Shown: positions 16,050-26,330, counted from the first letter of the stretch. The stretch is 64,000 nucleotides of DNA from an uncultured Nesterenkonia sp. (GCA_946222885.1 CAMIAK010000002.1:1-64000), one strand, 5' to 3'. Made by a program: numbers and translations. The notes: a model not told the origin generated them from the sequence alone.

Positions 16050-17387
16050 GTGGAGAACCCGCTGAAGATCGGACTGCTGGGCGCCGGGAACGTGGGCGCC
16101 CAGGTGGCCAAGACCCTGGTGGAGGACCGCGAGCTGATCTCCGGCCGCGTGGGCGCCCCGGTGAAGCTGGTCGGCGTCGCCGTCCGTGACGTGGAGGCCC
16201 CCCGCGACTGGAAGATCCCCGGGGAGCTGCTGACCACCGACGCCGAGGCGCTGGTGGACTCCGCGGATCTGGTGATCGAGCTGATGGGCGGCCTGGAGCC
16301 GGCCGGCTCGCTGATCGAGCGGGCGCTGGCCCGGGGCGCCGCAGTGGTCACCGGCAACAAGGCCCTGCTGGCCACCCGGGGCGGAGATCTGCACCGGCTG
16401 GCCGATGAGAAGGGCGCGCTGCTGCACTTCGAGGCCGCGGTGGCCGGCGCGATCCCGATCCTGCGACCCATCCAGGAGTCCCTCTCCGGAGACCGCATCA
16501 CCAAGGTGATGGGCATCGTCAACGGGACCACCAACTACATCCTGGACCAGATGGACACCACCGGGGCGGCCTTCGAGGACGCCCTGGCCGAGGCCCAGCG
16601 GCTGGGCTACGCGGAGTCCGACCCCACTGCTGATGTGGAGGGCCACGACGCCGCCGCCAAGGCCGCGATCCTCGGCACTCTGGCCTTCCACGCCGCGTTC
16701 AGCATCGATGAGGTCTACTGCGAGGGCATCACCGGGATCACCGGCGCGGACATGGAGGCCGCCGCAGCCTCCGGCTATGTCATCAAGCTGCTCGCCATCG
16801 TGGAGAAGTCCGAGGACGGGGCCATCCTGCGGGTCCATCCCACGCTGCTGCCGCGGACCCACCCGCTGGCCAGCGTGCGCGGAGCCTTCAACGCCGTCTT
16901 CGTCGTCGCGGAGAACGCCGGGGAGCTCATGTTCTACGGCCAGGGGGCAGGCGGCCTGCCGACCTCCTCCGCCATCATGGGTGATGTGGTCTCCGCGGCC
17001 CGGCGCCTGCGCGGCAGCAGCCTGGAGGTCCCCAGCCTCCGGGACCAGGCGGAGGGTGACGCCGTCCCCGCGTTGCCGGTGGAGAAGGCCCGCACCCAGT
17101 ACTACATCGACATGGAGGTCGCCGATCGGGAAGGCGTGATCGCAGAGATCGCCCGGGTCCTGGCCGACCACCATGTCTCCATCGAGTCCATGCGCCAGCC
17201 CGGCTCCGTGTCCGTGGAGGGCGAGGTCGACGCCGAAGGCGCGGCGAAGGACAACAAGGGGGCAGTGGTGCAGATCGTCACCCACCTGGCGCGGGAGAAG
17301 GATCTGGACGATACGGTCGCGACCCTCAAGGGTCTCGGCGTGGTCAAGGCGGTCAACTCGGTCCTCCGGGTTGAGGTAGAGCAGTAG
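16050..17387 (+). CDS. hom: Homoserine dehydrogenase
   Basis: The 445-residue enzyme reduces aspartate semialdehyde to homoserine, the branch point to threonine and methionine. The NAD(P)-binding motif GLLGAGNVGAQVAK is N-terminal; VNGTTNYILDQM and the GYAESDPTADVEGHDAAAK active-site region are intact. A C-terminal ACT domain (DREGVIAEIARVLADHHVSI) suggests threonine feedback control. I prefer the GTG at 16050 with GAGG upstream; a GTG at 16038 would add four residues. thrC and thrB follow. Confidence 0.95.
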   Translation: MENPLKIGLLGAGNVGAQVAKTLVEDRELISGRVGAPVKLVGVAVRDVEAPRDWKIPGELLTTDAEALVDSADLVIELMGGLEPAGSLIERALARGAAVVTGNKALLATRGGDLHRLADEKGALLHFEAAVAGAIPILRPIQESLSGDRITKVMGIVNGTTNYILDQMDTTGAAFEDALAEAQRLGYAESDPTADVEGHDAAAKAAILGTLAFHAAFSIDEVYCEGITGITGADMEAAAASGYVIKLLAIVEKSEDGAILRVHPTLLPRTHPLASVRGAFNAVFVVAENAGELMFYGQGAGGLPTSSAIMGDVVSAARRLRGSSLEVPSLRDQAEGDAVPALPVEKARTQYYIDMEVADREGVIAEIARVLADHHVSIESMRQPGSVSVEGEVDAEGAAKDNKGAVVQIVTHLAREKDLDDTVATLKGLGVVKAVNSVLRVEVEQ

Positions 17388-17405
17388 AGCGAGGCTGGAG
17401 CATCA

Positions 17406-18530
17406 ATGGCGCATCAATGGCGCGGAGTCGTCCGCGAGTACGCTGACCGTCTTCCGGTGGACGAGTCCACCCGGGTCATCACCCTGGGGGAGGGCGGCAC
17501 GCCTCTGGTCCATGCCCCGGCGCTCTCCGAGCTGGTCGGCGGAGAGGTCTACCTGAAGGTCGAGGGGATGAACCCCACCGGCTCCTTCAAAGACCGCGGC
17601 ATGACCATGGCGATCACCGCGGCGGTGCGCGACGGCGCGAAGGCCGTGGTCTGCGCCTCCACCGGCAACACTTCGGCCTCCGCGGCGGCCTACGCGACCC
17701 AGGCCGGGCTGACCTGCGCGGTGCTGATCCCGGCCGGCAAGATCGCGATGGGCAAGCTCTCCCAGGCGGTGGCCCACGGCGCGGAGATCATCCAGATCGA
17801 CGGCAACTTCGACGGCTGCCTGGACGTGGCCCGCAAGCTTGCGGAGAACTATCCGGTCTTCCTGGTGAACTCGGTGAACCCCTCGCGCATCGAAGGACAG
17901 AAGACCGCCGCCTTCGAGGTGGTGGACTTCCTGGGCGACGCCCCCGACTACCACGTGCTGCCGGTGGGCAACGCCGGCAACATCACCGCCTATTGGAAGG
18001 GCTACCAGGAGTACTCCCAGCCCTGGACCAATCAGCACACCGGGGAGAGCTTCGAGCCGGTGGCCACCAGGACCCCGGTGATGTGGGGGTTCCAGGCCGA
18101 GGGCGCCTCGCCCATCGTCCAGGGCCACCCGATCACCGAGCCGGAGACGGTGGCCACCGCCATCCGCATCGGCAACCCGGCCTCCTGGGAGCAGGCCGAG
18201 GAGGCCCGCGACACCTCCGGCGGCGTGATCGAGTCCGTCACCGACGAGGAGATCCTTCATGCCCACCGCTGGCTCTCCTCCAAGGAGGGCGTCTTCGTGG
18301 AGCCCGCCTCCGCCTCCGGGGTGGCAGGACTGATCAAGAAGCACTCCGCCGGCGAGGTGCCGGAGGGGAAGCGCTTCGTCATCACGGTGACCGGCCACGG
18401 GCTGAAGGACCCGGACTGGGCGGTCAACAATCCTGAGATCAAGGGCGAGGACGACTCCGAGGCCTCCGCTGCCGCCGTGACCAAGGTGGACCAGGACGTG
18501 GAGACCGTGGCCCGTCAGCTGGGGCTCTGA
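17406..18530 (+). CDS. thrC: Threonine synthase
   Basis: The 374-residue fold-II PLP enzyme converts phosphohomoserine to threonine. The PLP Lys is in [12 protein letters not shown] (near residue 61) and the phosphate cup in [17 protein letters not shown] lies 5 bases before the ATG. The start lies in an 11-base tandem duplication (CATCAATGGCG twice), which puts a second in-frame-looking ATG nearby. It follows hom by 18 bases and precedes thrB by 7. Confidence 0.95.
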   Translation: MAHQWRGVVREYADRLPVDESTRVITLGEGGTPLVHAPALSELVGGEVYLKVEGMNPTGSFKDRGMTMAITAAVRDGAKAVVCASTGNTSASAAAYATQAGLTCAVLIPAGKIAMGKLSQAVAHGAEIIQIDGNFDGCLDVARKLAENYPVFLVNSVNPSRIEGQKTAAFEVVDFLGDAPDYHVLPVGNAGNITAYWKGYQEYSQPWTNQHTGESFEPVATRTPVMWGFQAEGASPIVQGHPITEPETVATAIRIGNPASWEQAEEARDTSGGVIESVTDEEILHAHRWLSSKEGVFVEPASASGVAGLIKKHSAGEVPEGKRFVITVTGHGLKDPDWAVNNPEIKGEDDSEASAAAVTKVDQDVETVARQLGL

Positions 18531-18537
18531 ACCGCCG

Positions 18538-19569
18538 ATGAGCCGGATCGGAAGCACGAAGCTGGGCCAGGGGATGACCGCCGAGGAGGCCGTGGAGGAC
18601 CTGCCGGAGGGTCCCGGGGCCGAAGCGCTCTCCGAGCCTCTGCGCGGCCGGCTGGGGTTCCGGCTGAGGGTCCCCGCCACCAGCGCGAACCTCGGCCCGG
18701 GCTATGACTGCATGGGCCTGGCGCTGGGCTGGGAGGACGTCATCGACGTCGTCGCCTCGCCGCGCGCAGACCCCGGTGCCGCCCGCGTGGAGGTCCAGGT
18801 GTCCGGGCAGGGAGCCGATTCGCTGCCCCGGGACGCCTCCCATCTGGTGGTCTCGCTCATCGAGAAGATCCTCAACGCCCGGGGCTACTGGCTCCCCGAC
18901 CTGACGGTCCAGGCGCAGAACAGCATCCCCCATTCCCGCGGCCTGGGCTCCTCGGCTGCGGCCGTGGCCACTGCTGTGGTGACCGCCTCCGAGCTGCTCC
19001 CCGAAGGGCTCAGCGAGGATGAGCAGCTCCAGCTGGGCTCGCGCATCGAAGGCCATCCGGACAACTACGTGCCGGCGCTGCGCGGCGGCGTGGCCGTCTC
19101 CTGGGAGGCGGAGGAACGCTTCGCCACGGCGCCGCTGACCCCGCATCCGCAGCTGCGCACGGTACTGGCCGTGCCCGGCTTCGAGCAGTCCACCGAGGCG
19201 GCCCGGGGGCTCCTTCCCGCGCAGGTCCCCCATGCCCAGGCTGCTGCGAACTCCGCCCGCGCCGCCCTGCTGGTGCACGCGCTCTCCGCCGACCCGGACC
19301 TGCTGATGGAGGCGACCCGGGACAGCCTGCACCAGGAGTACCGCAGGTCCGCATTCCCCGAGTCCATGCAGCTGGTGGATCGGCTGCGTGCCGCGGGGCA
19401 TCCCGCGGTCATCTCCGGGGCCGGACCCTCGGTGCTGGTGCTGACCGCCACCGATGAGCGGGCGGAACAGGCCGCCGCGGCGATCCGCGCGGAGGCCGGC
19501 GAGGCCTGGACCCCCATGATCCTGCCGATCAGCGGCACAGGTGCTACAGTGGAGGCACACCAGCGGTGA
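18538..19569 (+). CDS. thrB: Homoserine kinase
   Basis: The 343-residue GHMP kinase phosphorylates homoserine. Core motifs: PATSANLGPGYDCMGLAL, the ATP-binding PHSRGLGSSAAAVATA, and the C-terminal GAGPSVLVLT. An acidic N-terminal extension of about 35 residues precedes the domain; a shorter ATG at 18574 is possible. It closes the hom-thrC-thrB unit. Confidence 0.93.
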   Translation: MSRIGSTKLGQGMTAEEAVEDLPEGPGAEALSEPLRGRLGFRLRVPATSANLGPGYDCMGLALGWEDVIDVVASPRADPGAARVEVQVSGQGADSLPRDASHLVVSLIEKILNARGYWLPDLTVQAQNSIPHSRGLGSSAAAVATAVVTASELLPEGLSEDEQLQLGSRIEGHPDNYVPALRGGVAVSWEAEERFATAPLTPHPQLRTVLAVPGFEQSTEAARGLLPAQVPHAQAAANSARAALLVHALSADPDLLMEATRDSLHQEYRRSAFPESMQLVDRLRAAGHPAVISGAGPSVLVLTATDERAEQAAAAIRAEAGEAWTPMILPISGTGATVEAHQR

Positions 19570-19818
19570 TCACCCTGATGGGGCCGCCGAGCCGATCGGC
19601 TGTTCATGATCGCCGCAGTTCTTTCGCACGAGTTGCGCTCTCTTCCTCGCAGCACCGCGGGTCTCTTCCCGCCTGTATGCAGGAATCCATCTCATCGCGA
19701 AAGCCCGCAATGAACCGGCAGCCGTCTGCAGTGCTGTCGACGAACAATGCAGGACGACGATGCCGGACGCATCACCGCTCCGGAGCGTGCCTGCCCGACG
19801 AGGGGGAAGGAATCCTTC
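19570..19818 (+). other. Probable rho leader region
   Basis: These 249 bases between thrB and rho hold no gene I believe in. A 12-base perfect palindrome, AGCCGATCGGCT, lies at 19590-19601. Rho genes are commonly autoregulated through long leaders, so this stretch may be the control region (inference). I could not pick a convincing promoter. Confidence 0.35.
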
Positions 19819-21822
19819 GTGACCGAAACCACCGCTGAGACCACTCAGGCTCAGGGCGCCGAGACATCCGAGGCGAAGAGCGGAGGGCTCGCCGGACTCA
19901 AGCTGGCGCAGCTCCAGGCGCTCGCCTCCCAGCTCGGCATCAAGGGAAGCTCCCGCATGCGCAAGTCCGCCCTGGTGGACGCCATCTCCGCCCATCAGCG
20001 CGGCGGTGCCGTCGCCGAGCGCGAGGAGAAGGCCGCCAAGGCTGAGCCCTCCTCAGGCGAGAAGGGCTCCCAGGACAAGGCTCAGGCCGAGAAGCCCCAG
20101 AACGACAAGGGTCAGACCGAGAAGTCCCAGTCTCAGTCTGAGAAGGCACAGTCCAACGGACGCTCCAAGAAGGGCGGCTCCAAGGACCAGGGCCAGAAGG
20201 GCGATCAGCCCCAGAAGCAGGACAGGGCTGAGCAGCAGGCCCAGCAGCAGGACTCCGGCTCTGCGGGGGCCTCCGCCCAGAACGAGGGCGGCGAGGACTC
20301 CGGCAAGGGCGGCCGCAACCGCCGCCAGCGGGGCAAGCGCCAGGAGGGCCAGCAGAACGATGGCCAGCAGAATCAGCAGAACAGTTCCCAGCAGGGCGGC
20401 GGCCAGAACGGCGAGGGCCGTGGCAGGGACGGCGAGCAGCGCGGCAGCCGCGACGGCGGCAACCGGGACAACGGCGGCCGTGAGAACCGCAGGGACGACG
20501 GCGGCGACCGCGGGAATGACCGCGGCAACCGGGACGGCAACGACCGCGGCGGGCGCGACGGCGAGGGCCGGAACCGCCGCAACCGCAACCGGAACCGCAA
20601 TGATCGGAACGACCGCAACGACCGCCGCCGCGGGCGCAACGCCCCGGAGGTCGACGACACCGAGGTCACCGAGGACGACGTCCTGATCCCGGTCGCCGGC
20701 ATCCTGGACGTGCTGGACAACTACGCCTTCGTCCGCACCTCCGGCTACCTCCCCGGCCAGAACGACGTCTACGTCTCCCTGCAGCAGGTCAAGCGCTACA
20801 ACCTGCGCAAGGGCGACGCCGTCCACGGCGCCATCCGCGCCCCCCGTGAGGGCGAGAAGCCGAATAAGCGCCAGAAGTTCAACGCCCTGGTCAAGCTGGA
20901 GGCTGTCAACGGCCGCCCGGCCGATGACAACGGCGACCGTGTGGACTTCAACAAGCTCACCCCGCTCTACCCGCAGGAGCGGCTGCGCCTGGAGGGCGAC
21001 CCCAAGAACGTCGGCCCGCGGGTGATCGACCTGGTCGCCCCCATCGGCAAGGGCCAGCGCGGCCTCATCGTCTCCCCGCCGAAGGCCGGCAAGACGATGA
21101 TCCTGCAGTCGTTGGCCAACGCGATCAAGACCAACAACCCCGAGGTCCACCTCATGATGGTGCTGGTCGACGAGCGTCCCGAAGAGGTCACCGACATGCA
21201 GCGGACGGTCGACGGCGAGGTCATCGCCTCGACCTTCGACCGCCCGGCCGATGACCACACCACGGTCGCTGAGCTCGCCATCGAGCGCGCCAAGCGCCTG
21301 GTGGAGATGGGCAAGGACGTGGTCGTGCTGCTGGACTCCATGACCCGCCTGGGCCGTGCCTACAACACGGCAGCGCCGGCGTCGGGCCGCATCCTCTCCG
21401 GCGGTGTGGACGCCAATGCGCTCTACCCGCCCAAGCGGTTCTTCGGCGCAGCGCGCAACATCGAGAACGGCGGCTCGCTGACCATCCTCGCCACCGCGCT
21501 GGTGGAGACCGGCTCCAAGATGGACGAGGTCATCTTCGAGGAGTTCAAGGGCACCGGAAACATGGAGCTGCGCCTGTCCCGCCGCCTGGCCGACAAGCGC
21601 ATCTTCCCGGCGGTCAACGTCAACGAGTCCTCCACCCGCCGCGAGGAGAACCTCCTCTCGCCGGAGGAGGTCAAGATCATGTGGAAGCTGCGCCGGGTGC
21701 TCTCCGGTCTGGAGCAGGAGCAGGGTCTGGACCTGCTCCTGAAGAAGATCAAGGAGACCCAGTCCAACGCGGAGTTCCTGATGCTCACCCAGAAGACCAC
21801 CCTGGGCGACACCAACTCCTAG
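19819..21822 (+). CDS. rho: Transcription termination factor Rho, with long low-complexity insertion
   Basis: The 667-residue hexameric RNA helicase terminates transcripts. It has an N-terminal Rho_N domain (LKLAQLQALASQLGI, residues about 17-50), then an insertion of over 200 residues very rich in Lys, Gln, Ser, then Arg, Asn, Gly and Asp up to about residue 275. The RNA-binding cold-shock-like domain follows, then the ATPase with Walker A PPKAGKT (about residue 418) and LLDSMTRLGRAYN. E. coli Rho has 419 residues, so the extra length is all N-terminal, as in other Actinobacteria. GTG start with GGGGGAAGGAA upstream. Confidence 0.95.
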   Translation: MTETTAETTQAQGAETSEAKSGGLAGLKLAQLQALASQLGIKGSSRMRKSALVDAISAHQRGGAVAEREEKAAKAEPSSGEKGSQDKAQAEKPQNDKGQTEKSQSQSEKAQSNGRSKKGGSKDQGQKGDQPQKQDRAEQQAQQQDSGSAGASAQNEGGEDSGKGGRNRRQRGKRQEGQQNDGQQNQQNSSQQGGGQNGEGRGRDGEQRGSRDGGNRDNGGRENRRDDGGDRGNDRGNRDGNDRGGRDGEGRNRRNRNRNRNDRNDRNDRRRGRNAPEVDDTEVTEDDVLIPVAGILDVLDNYAFVRTSGYLPGQNDVYVSLQQVKRYNLRKGDAVHGAIRAPREGEKPNKRQKFNALVKLEAVNGRPADDNGDRVDFNKLTPLYPQERLRLEGDPKNVGPRVIDLVAPIGKGQRGLIVSPPKAGKTMILQSLANAIKTNNPEVHLMMVLVDERPEEVTDMQRTVDGEVIASTFDRPADDHTTVAELAIERAKRLVEMGKDVVVLLDSMTRLGRAYNTAAPASGRILSGGVDANALYPPKRFFGAARNIENGGSLTILATALVETGSKMDEVIFEEFKGTGNMELRLSRRLADKRIFPAVNVNESSTRREENLLSPEEVKIMWKLRRVLSGLEQEQGLDLLLKKIKETQSNAEFLMLTQKTTLGDTNS

Positions 21823-21833
21823 CTGAACGCGCA

Positions 21834-21875
21834 GAGGCCCTGCCGACGTCGTGCCCACGGCGTCGGCAGGGCCTC
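21834..21875 (+). terminator. Terminator hairpin after rho
   Basis: GAGGCCCTGCCGACG at 21834-21848 pairs perfectly with 21861-21875 across a 12-base loop. A 15-bp stem with no T run is common for actinobacterial terminators. Confidence 0.65.
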
Positions 21876-21942
21876 ACCCGTATCAGCCCGACGAGAGGGC
21901 CGGCTCCCGGCCGGCCCGCACACCTGAGCACAGAGGTCTCTG

Positions 21943-23052
21943 ATGAACCCTGACAACAACGCCCATATGTTCGACTCCGTCGGCACCCTCCTGGAGGAGC
22001 ACCGTGAGCTTCAGGAGAAGCTCGCCGACCCGGAGGTCCACGCGGACCAGGGGCTGGCCAAGAAGCTGGGCCGCCGCTACGCCCAGCTCAACGGCGTCGT
22101 GGAGGCGCACCGGTCCTGGAGGCAGCTGACCGATGACCTCGAGGCGGCCCAGGAGCTGGCCGGGGAGGACGCCGAGTTCGCCGCGGAGGTCCCGCGTCTG
22201 CAGGAACAGCTCGAGGCCGCCTCGGACCGGCTGCTGCGCATGCTCATCCCCCGGGACGAGAACGACGTCCGCAACGTGATCATCGAGGTCAAGGGCGGTG
22301 CCGGCGGCGACGAGGCCGCGCTCTTCGCCGGGGACCTGCTGCGCATGTACACCCGCTATGCGGAGTCCAAGGGCTGGAAGACCGAGATCATCTCCTCCAC
22401 CCCCTCGGACCTGGGCGGCTACAAGGACGTCCAGATGGCCATCAAATCCTCCACCGATGATCCGGCCCAGGGGGTCTACGCCCATCTGAAGTTCGAAGGC
22501 GGGGTCCACCGCGTCCAGCGCGTTCCGGAGACCGAGTCCCAGGGTCGCATCCACACCTCCGCGGCCGGAGTCCTGGTCCTGCCGGAGGTGGATGAGCCCG
22601 AAGAGATCGAGATCAGCCAGAACGACCTGAAGATCGACGTCTACCGCTCCTCGGGACCTGGGGGGCAGTCGGTGAACACCACCGACTCCGCGGTGCGCAT
22701 CACCCATATGCCCACCGGCATCGTGGTGGCCATGCAGAACGAGAAGTCCCAGCTGCAGAACAAGGAGGCGGCGATGCGCGTGCTGCGCTCCCGCCTGCTG
22801 GCCCACCAGCAGGAGCAGATCGACGCCGAGAACTCTGCGGCCCGCAAGTCCCAGGTGCGGACCATGGACCGTTCCGAACGCATCCGCACCTACAACTTCC
22901 CGGAGAACCGGATCGCCGACCACCGCACCGGGTACAAGGCCTACAACCTCGACGCCGTCATGAACGGCGACCTCGAGGCCCTCCTGCAGTCCTGTATCCA
23001 GATGGAGGAGCAGGAACGGCTGGCCGCTCTGGGCGAAGGATCCGATGCCTGA
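21943..23052 (+). CDS. prfA: Peptide chain release factor 1
   Basis: The 369-residue factor recognises UAA and UAG. The codon-recognition tripeptide P-E-T is in [15 protein letters not shown] (the P-x-T of RF1, not the SPF of RF2), and the peptidyl-tRNA hydrolysis motif GGQ is in [17 protein letters not shown]. It is followed with an 8-base overlap by prmC, which methylates this very Gln. Confidence 0.96.
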   Translation: MNPDNNAHMFDSVGTLLEEHRELQEKLADPEVHADQGLAKKLGRRYAQLNGVVEAHRSWRQLTDDLEAAQELAGEDAEFAAEVPRLQEQLEAASDRLLRMLIPRDENDVRNVIIEVKGGAGGDEAALFAGDLLRMYTRYAESKGWKTEIISSTPSDLGGYKDVQMAIKSSTDDPAQGVYAHLKFEGGVHRVQRVPETESQGRIHTSAAGVLVLPEVDEPEEIEISQNDLKIDVYRSSGPGGQSVNTTDSAVRITHMPTGIVVAMQNEKSQLQNKEAAMRVLRSRLLAHQQEQIDAENSAARKSQVRTMDRSERIRTYNFPENRIADHRTGYKAYNLDAVMNGDLEALLQSCIQMEEQERLAALGEGSDA

Positions 23053-24028
23053 GGGTTCCGCAGCCGAGGATCCCGCAGCGGAAGACCTCAGCGACCTGGT
23101 GCGCCGGGCGGCGCAGGCGCTGGCCGACGCGGACGTTCCCTCGGCCCGCACCGACGCCGAGCTGCTGGCCGCCCATGTGCTGGGGCTCTCCCGCGGCGAG
23201 CTGTCGGTGAAGCTGCTGACCGGCCTGCAGGTCGGCGCGCAGGAGGCGGCACGGTTCGGGGACCTGGTCGCCGAGCGCTGCCGCCGCACGCCCCTGCAGC
23301 ACCTCACCGGCGCCGCCGCCTTCCGCAGCCTCGAGCTGAAGGTGGGGCCCGGAGTCTTCATCCCGCGCCCGGAGACCGAGACCGTCGTCGGAGAGGTCCT
23401 GCAGAGGCTGGCCGCGATCAGCGCTGCAGACCCGAGGATGGTGAGTCCTCTGGTCGTGGACCTGGGGACGGGGTCCGGGGCGATCGCCGCGGCAGTGGCC
23501 GCGGAGTTCCCCGTCGCCGAGGTCCACGCCGTCGAGCTCTCCGAAGAGGCCGCCGCCTGGGCGGAGGCCAACTTCTCGGCCCTGCCGCCCGGCTCCGCAC
23601 AGGTCACGCTGCACCGCGGGGACCTTCGGGACGCCCCGGAGCTGCTGGGGGCTCTGGCCGGGCGCTTCGACGTCGTCGTCTCCAACCCTCCCTATATCCC
23701 GCCGGATATGGTGCCCACTGAGGCGGAGGTGCGTGACCATGACCCCGAGCTGGCGCTCTACGGCGGGGGAGAGGGCGGCCTGGAGCTGCCCTTCGCCGTC
23801 GTCGGGGCCGCGGAGCGGCTGCTCCGCCCCGGCGGCTGGTTCATCATGGAGCACGCCGAGGTCCAGGCCGCGCGGATCGCTGAGCACTGCCGCGCCCGCC
23901 CGGGTCTGGAGAGGATCCGCACCCACCAGGACCTGAGCGGAAGAGACCGGGCCACCAGTGGGGTGCTCGCCCGGACGGACGGCGGAGACGGAGCGGAGGA
24001 CGGAGACGTGGCACAATGGCGCGCGTGA
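23045..24028 (+). CDS. prmC: Release factor glutamine methyltransferase
   Basis: The 327-residue SAM enzyme methylates the GGQ glutamine of release factors. The N-terminal helical domain ([20 protein letters not shown]) is followed by FIPRPETE, the SAM motif [15 protein letters not shown] and the catalytic NPPY in [12 protein letters not shown]. It overlaps prfA by 8 bases and the next gene by up to 13, indicating tight translational coupling. Confidence 0.95.
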   Translation: MPEGSAAEDPAAEDLSDLVRRAAQALADADVPSARTDAELLAAHVLGLSRGELSVKLLTGLQVGAQEAARFGDLVAERCRRTPLQHLTGAAAFRSLELKVGPGVFIPRPETETVVGEVLQRLAAISAADPRMVSPLVVDLGTGSGAIAAAVAAEFPVAEVHAVELSEEAAAWAEANFSALPPGSAQVTLHRGDLRDAPELLGALAGRFDVVVSNPPYIPPDMVPTEAEVRDHDPELALYGGGEGGLELPFAVVGAAERLLRPGGWFIMEHAEVQAARIAEHCRARPGLERIRTHQDLSGRDRATSGVLARTDGGDGAEDGDVAQWRA

Positions 24029-24690
24029 GCGAGATCCTCGACTGCCATGACCCCGAATCCCGCGAGGCCGGGATCGCCGCCGCCCACCAGGCGCTGCAGG
24101 CCGGCGAATGCGTCGTCCTTCCCACCGACACCGTCTACGGGATCGGCGCCGACGCCTTCTCCCCGCACGCTGTGACCATCCTGCTGGCCGCCAAGGGTCG
24201 CAATCGCACGATGCCGCCGCCGGTGCTCATCGGGCGGCCCGCGGTCATGGACGGACTGGCCATGGAGGTCCCGGAGGAGGCGCGCGCCCTGGCCGAGACC
24301 TTCTGGCCCGGCGGCCTCACCCTCATCCTGCAGGCCCAGCCCTCGCTGGCCTGGGACCTGGGGGAGACCCGCGGCACGGTTGCGCTGCGGATGCCCGCCG
24401 ACGACCTCGCCCTGGACCTGCTCGGCCGCACCGGTCCCCTGGCGGTCTCCTCCGCCAACCGGACCGGCATGGAGGCGGCTACGACCGCCGCACAGGCCAA
24501 GGAGATGCTGGGAGAGGCCGTGGCCGTCTACCTCGACGACGGCGACCGCTCCACCAGCGCCGCCTCCACCATCGTGGACTGCACCGTCACCCCGCCGAAG
24601 GTGGTCCGTGACGGTGCGATCCCCCTGGAGGAGCTGCGCGCCGTCGTCCCCGGGGTGCTGGGCCTCTCCGAGGCGCTGGACGGCGAATGA
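24016..24690 (+). CDS. Threonylcarbamoyl-AMP synthase (Sua5/YrdC/TsaC)
   Basis: The 224-residue protein has the YrdC fold: VLPTDTVYGIGADAFS, AAKGRNRTMPPPVLIG, TFWPGGLTLIL and SSANRTGMEA. It makes threonylcarbamoyl-AMP for the t6A37 modification of ANN-decoding tRNAs. There is no full Sua5 C-terminal domain at this length. Start either the ATG at 24016 (GGAG 10 bases upstream) or the GTG at 24025, which overlaps the prmC stop as GTGA. Confidence 0.92.
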   Translation: MARVSEILDCHDPESREAGIAAAHQALQAGECVVLPTDTVYGIGADAFSPHAVTILLAAKGRNRTMPPPVLIGRPAVMDGLAMEVPEEARALAETFWPGGLTLILQAQPSLAWDLGETRGTVALRMPADDLALDLLGRTGPLAVSSANRTGMEAATTAAQAKEMLGEAVAVYLDDGDRSTSAASTIVDCTVTPPKVVRDGAIPLEELRAVVPGVLGLSEALDGE

Positions 24691-25823
24691 TCTATTTCCT
24701 CACCGTGCTCACCATCTCCGCGGTGGTGACCTACCTGCTCACGCCCCTGGTCCGGATCATCGGGCTCAGGCTCGGGGTCTACACCCCGGTGCGGGCCCGG
24801 GACATCCACCGCACCATCAAGCCGCGCTGGGGCGGGGTCGCGATGTACGTGGGGATGATCAGCGGCCTGGCCGCAGCGGCGGCGATCCCGTATCTGAGCG
24901 GGATCTTCGCCGACCTCACCCCGGTGCGCGGCATCTTCCTGGCGATGCTGCTGATCCTGGTGGTCGGGATGATGGACGACGCCTGGGACATCCACTGGGC
25001 GGTCAAGCTGCTCGGGCAGGTCGGGGCCGGGGTGCTCCTGGTGCTCCACGACATCCGCCTGGAGGTCATGCCGGTGGGCTGGCTGGGCGTGGGGGACCAG
25101 TGGGTCCAGGCGATGCTGACCGTCTTCCTGGTGGTCATGACCATCAACGCCTTCAACTTCATCGACGGTCTGGACGGGTTGGCCGCCGGCGTCGCGGCCC
25201 TGGGCGGAAGCGCGTTCTTCATCTACAGCTACCTGCTGACGCTGTCGATCAACGAGTTCGACGCCTCGAACCTGGTCACCCTGCTCATGGCGGTGCTGGT
25301 GGGATCCTGCCTGGGCTTCCTGCCGCACAACTTCCATCCCTCCAAGATCCTGATGGGCGACACCGGGGCGATGCTGCTCGGCCTGGTCATGGCGGCCGCC
25401 GCGTTGGCGGTCACCTCGGACCTGGGGCAGCTGGCCGAGGGCTTCCGGTTCCGGAACATCCCCGCCTATATGCCGGTGCTGCTGCCCCTGGCGGTGACCC
25501 TGCTGCCGCTGCTGGACCTGCTGCTCGCGGTCATCCGCCGCACCGCCCGCGGGGACTCGCCCTTCAGCCCCGACCGCGGCCACCTGCACCACAAGCTCAT
25601 CGACGGCGGCTACTCGCACCCGCAGGCGGTGCTGCTGCTCTACCTGTGGTCCTTCCTCTTCGCCTACGGGGCGGTCTCCTTCAACTTCCTGCCCTGGTGG
25701 CTGGTCAGCGTCTTCATGCTGCTGACCCTCGGAGCGGCCACGCTGCTCACCCTCGGGCCCTGGCTGCGCCGCCGGGCGCGCAGGCTCAACCGCCGGCAGG
25801 CTCCGCAGGGGCCGGCGGCATGA
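24687..25823 (+). CDS. WecA/MraY-type undecaprenyl (decaprenyl)-phosphate GlcNAc-1-phosphate transferase
   Basis: The 378-residue protein with about ten or eleven transmembrane helices transfers a sugar-1-phosphate to the polyprenyl carrier, starting a cell-wall polymer. Motifs: VGMMDDAWDIHWAVK (the DDxxD), NAFNFIDGLDGLAAG, MGDTGAMLLG and the HxHH-like DRGHLHHKLIDGGYSH. Context upstream of atp is classic for the actinobacterial rfe/wecA gene. It starts in the ATGA of the upstream stop and ends in another ATGA with the AtpI-like gene. Confidence 0.9.
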   Translation: MIYFLTVLTISAVVTYLLTPLVRIIGLRLGVYTPVRARDIHRTIKPRWGGVAMYVGMISGLAAAAAIPYLSGIFADLTPVRGIFLAMLLILVVGMMDDAWDIHWAVKLLGQVGAGVLLVLHDIRLEVMPVGWLGVGDQWVQAMLTVFLVVMTINAFNFIDGLDGLAAGVAALGGSAFFIYSYLLTLSINEFDASNLVTLLMAVLVGSCLGFLPHNFHPSKILMGDTGAMLLGLVMAAAALAVTSDLGQLAEGFRFRNIPAYMPVLLPLAVTLLPLLDLLLAVIRRTARGDSPFSPDRGHLHHKLIDGGYSHPQAVLLLYLWSFLFAYGAVSFNFLPWWLVSVFMLLTLGAATLLTLGPWLRRRARRLNRRQAPQGPAA

Positions 25824-26248
25824 AGGTCTTCCCGCGCAGCACCGGGCGGCGCCGGATCCTGCAGGCCACGACGGCGGCCGGGGCGCTGGCCACCGCAGCC
25901 GCAGCGGCGGCCGCCCTGCTGCTGGACTCAGGAGCCGCCGCGGCCAGCGCCGGCTTCGGGGGAGGGGTGGTCCTGGTGCTCTCCGGGGCGAGCCTGTGGC
26001 TGATCGACCGGACCGAGCGCCGCGCTCCGCACAGGACCCTGGCGGTGTTCATGCTGGCCTTCGCCGGGAAGCTGGCCGTGTTGGCGGTCCTGATGAGCCT
26101 GGTCAGCGCACCGGGGTGGGTCGAGCCGGTCTGGGCGGTGGTCACCGCGGCCGCCGTCGTGGTGACGGTCCAGACGGTGCAGATCCTCACCTTCGGCCGG
26201 CTCCGCCTGGCGGTGGAGCCTGATGCCCCGGCAGAGCCCCGGGAATGA
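25820..26248 (+). CDS. AtpI-like ATP synthase assembly membrane protein
   Basis: The 142-residue protein has four hydrophobic segments and Ala-rich sequence. It sits between wecA (ATGA overlap) and atpB, the position of atpI, whose product helps assemble the c-ring. The sequence itself (GFGGGVVLVLSGASLWLID, TLAVFMLAFAGKLAVLAVLM) is only loosely conserved, so the call rests largely on position and topology. Confidence 0.65.
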   Translation: MKVFPRSTGRRRILQATTAAGALATAAAAAAALLLDSGAAAASAGFGGGVVLVLSGASLWLIDRTERRAPHRTLAVFMLAFAGKLAVLAVLMSLVSAPGWVEPVWAVVTAAAVVVTVQTVQILTFGRLRLAVEPDAPAEPRE

Positions 26249-26250
26249 CG

Positions 26251-26330
26251 TTCGGTTTTTTCTACGGCACGTAGTAAAGTGAGGGCGGTGCGGAAGCTTG
26301 CCGTGAGTCACGACTGTCTTTGGTAAGCTT
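26251..26330 (+). promoter_or_regulatory. Control region upstream of the ATP synthase operon
   Basis: TTCGGT (26251-26256) and TAAAGT (26275-26280), 18 bases apart, could be a promoter. Between them is a small perfect repeat, CTACG-GCA-CGTAG (26262-26274). Further down AAGCTTGCC (26294-26302) can pair over nine positions, one G-U, with GGTAAGCTT (26322-26330). Its role in the atp leader is unknown. Confidence 0.4.

Noticed and set aside
15456..17285. A 609-residue minus-strand frame antisense to hom
   Set aside because: Its composition and lack of motifs mark it as a high-GC shadow of hom. The same holds for the other long antisense frames across rho, atp, argS and sbcC.
24380..26248. A 622-residue plus-strand frame
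   Set aside because: It runs out of frame through the sua5-like and wecA genes. Only its end, from the ATG at 25820, is a real gene (AtpI-like).
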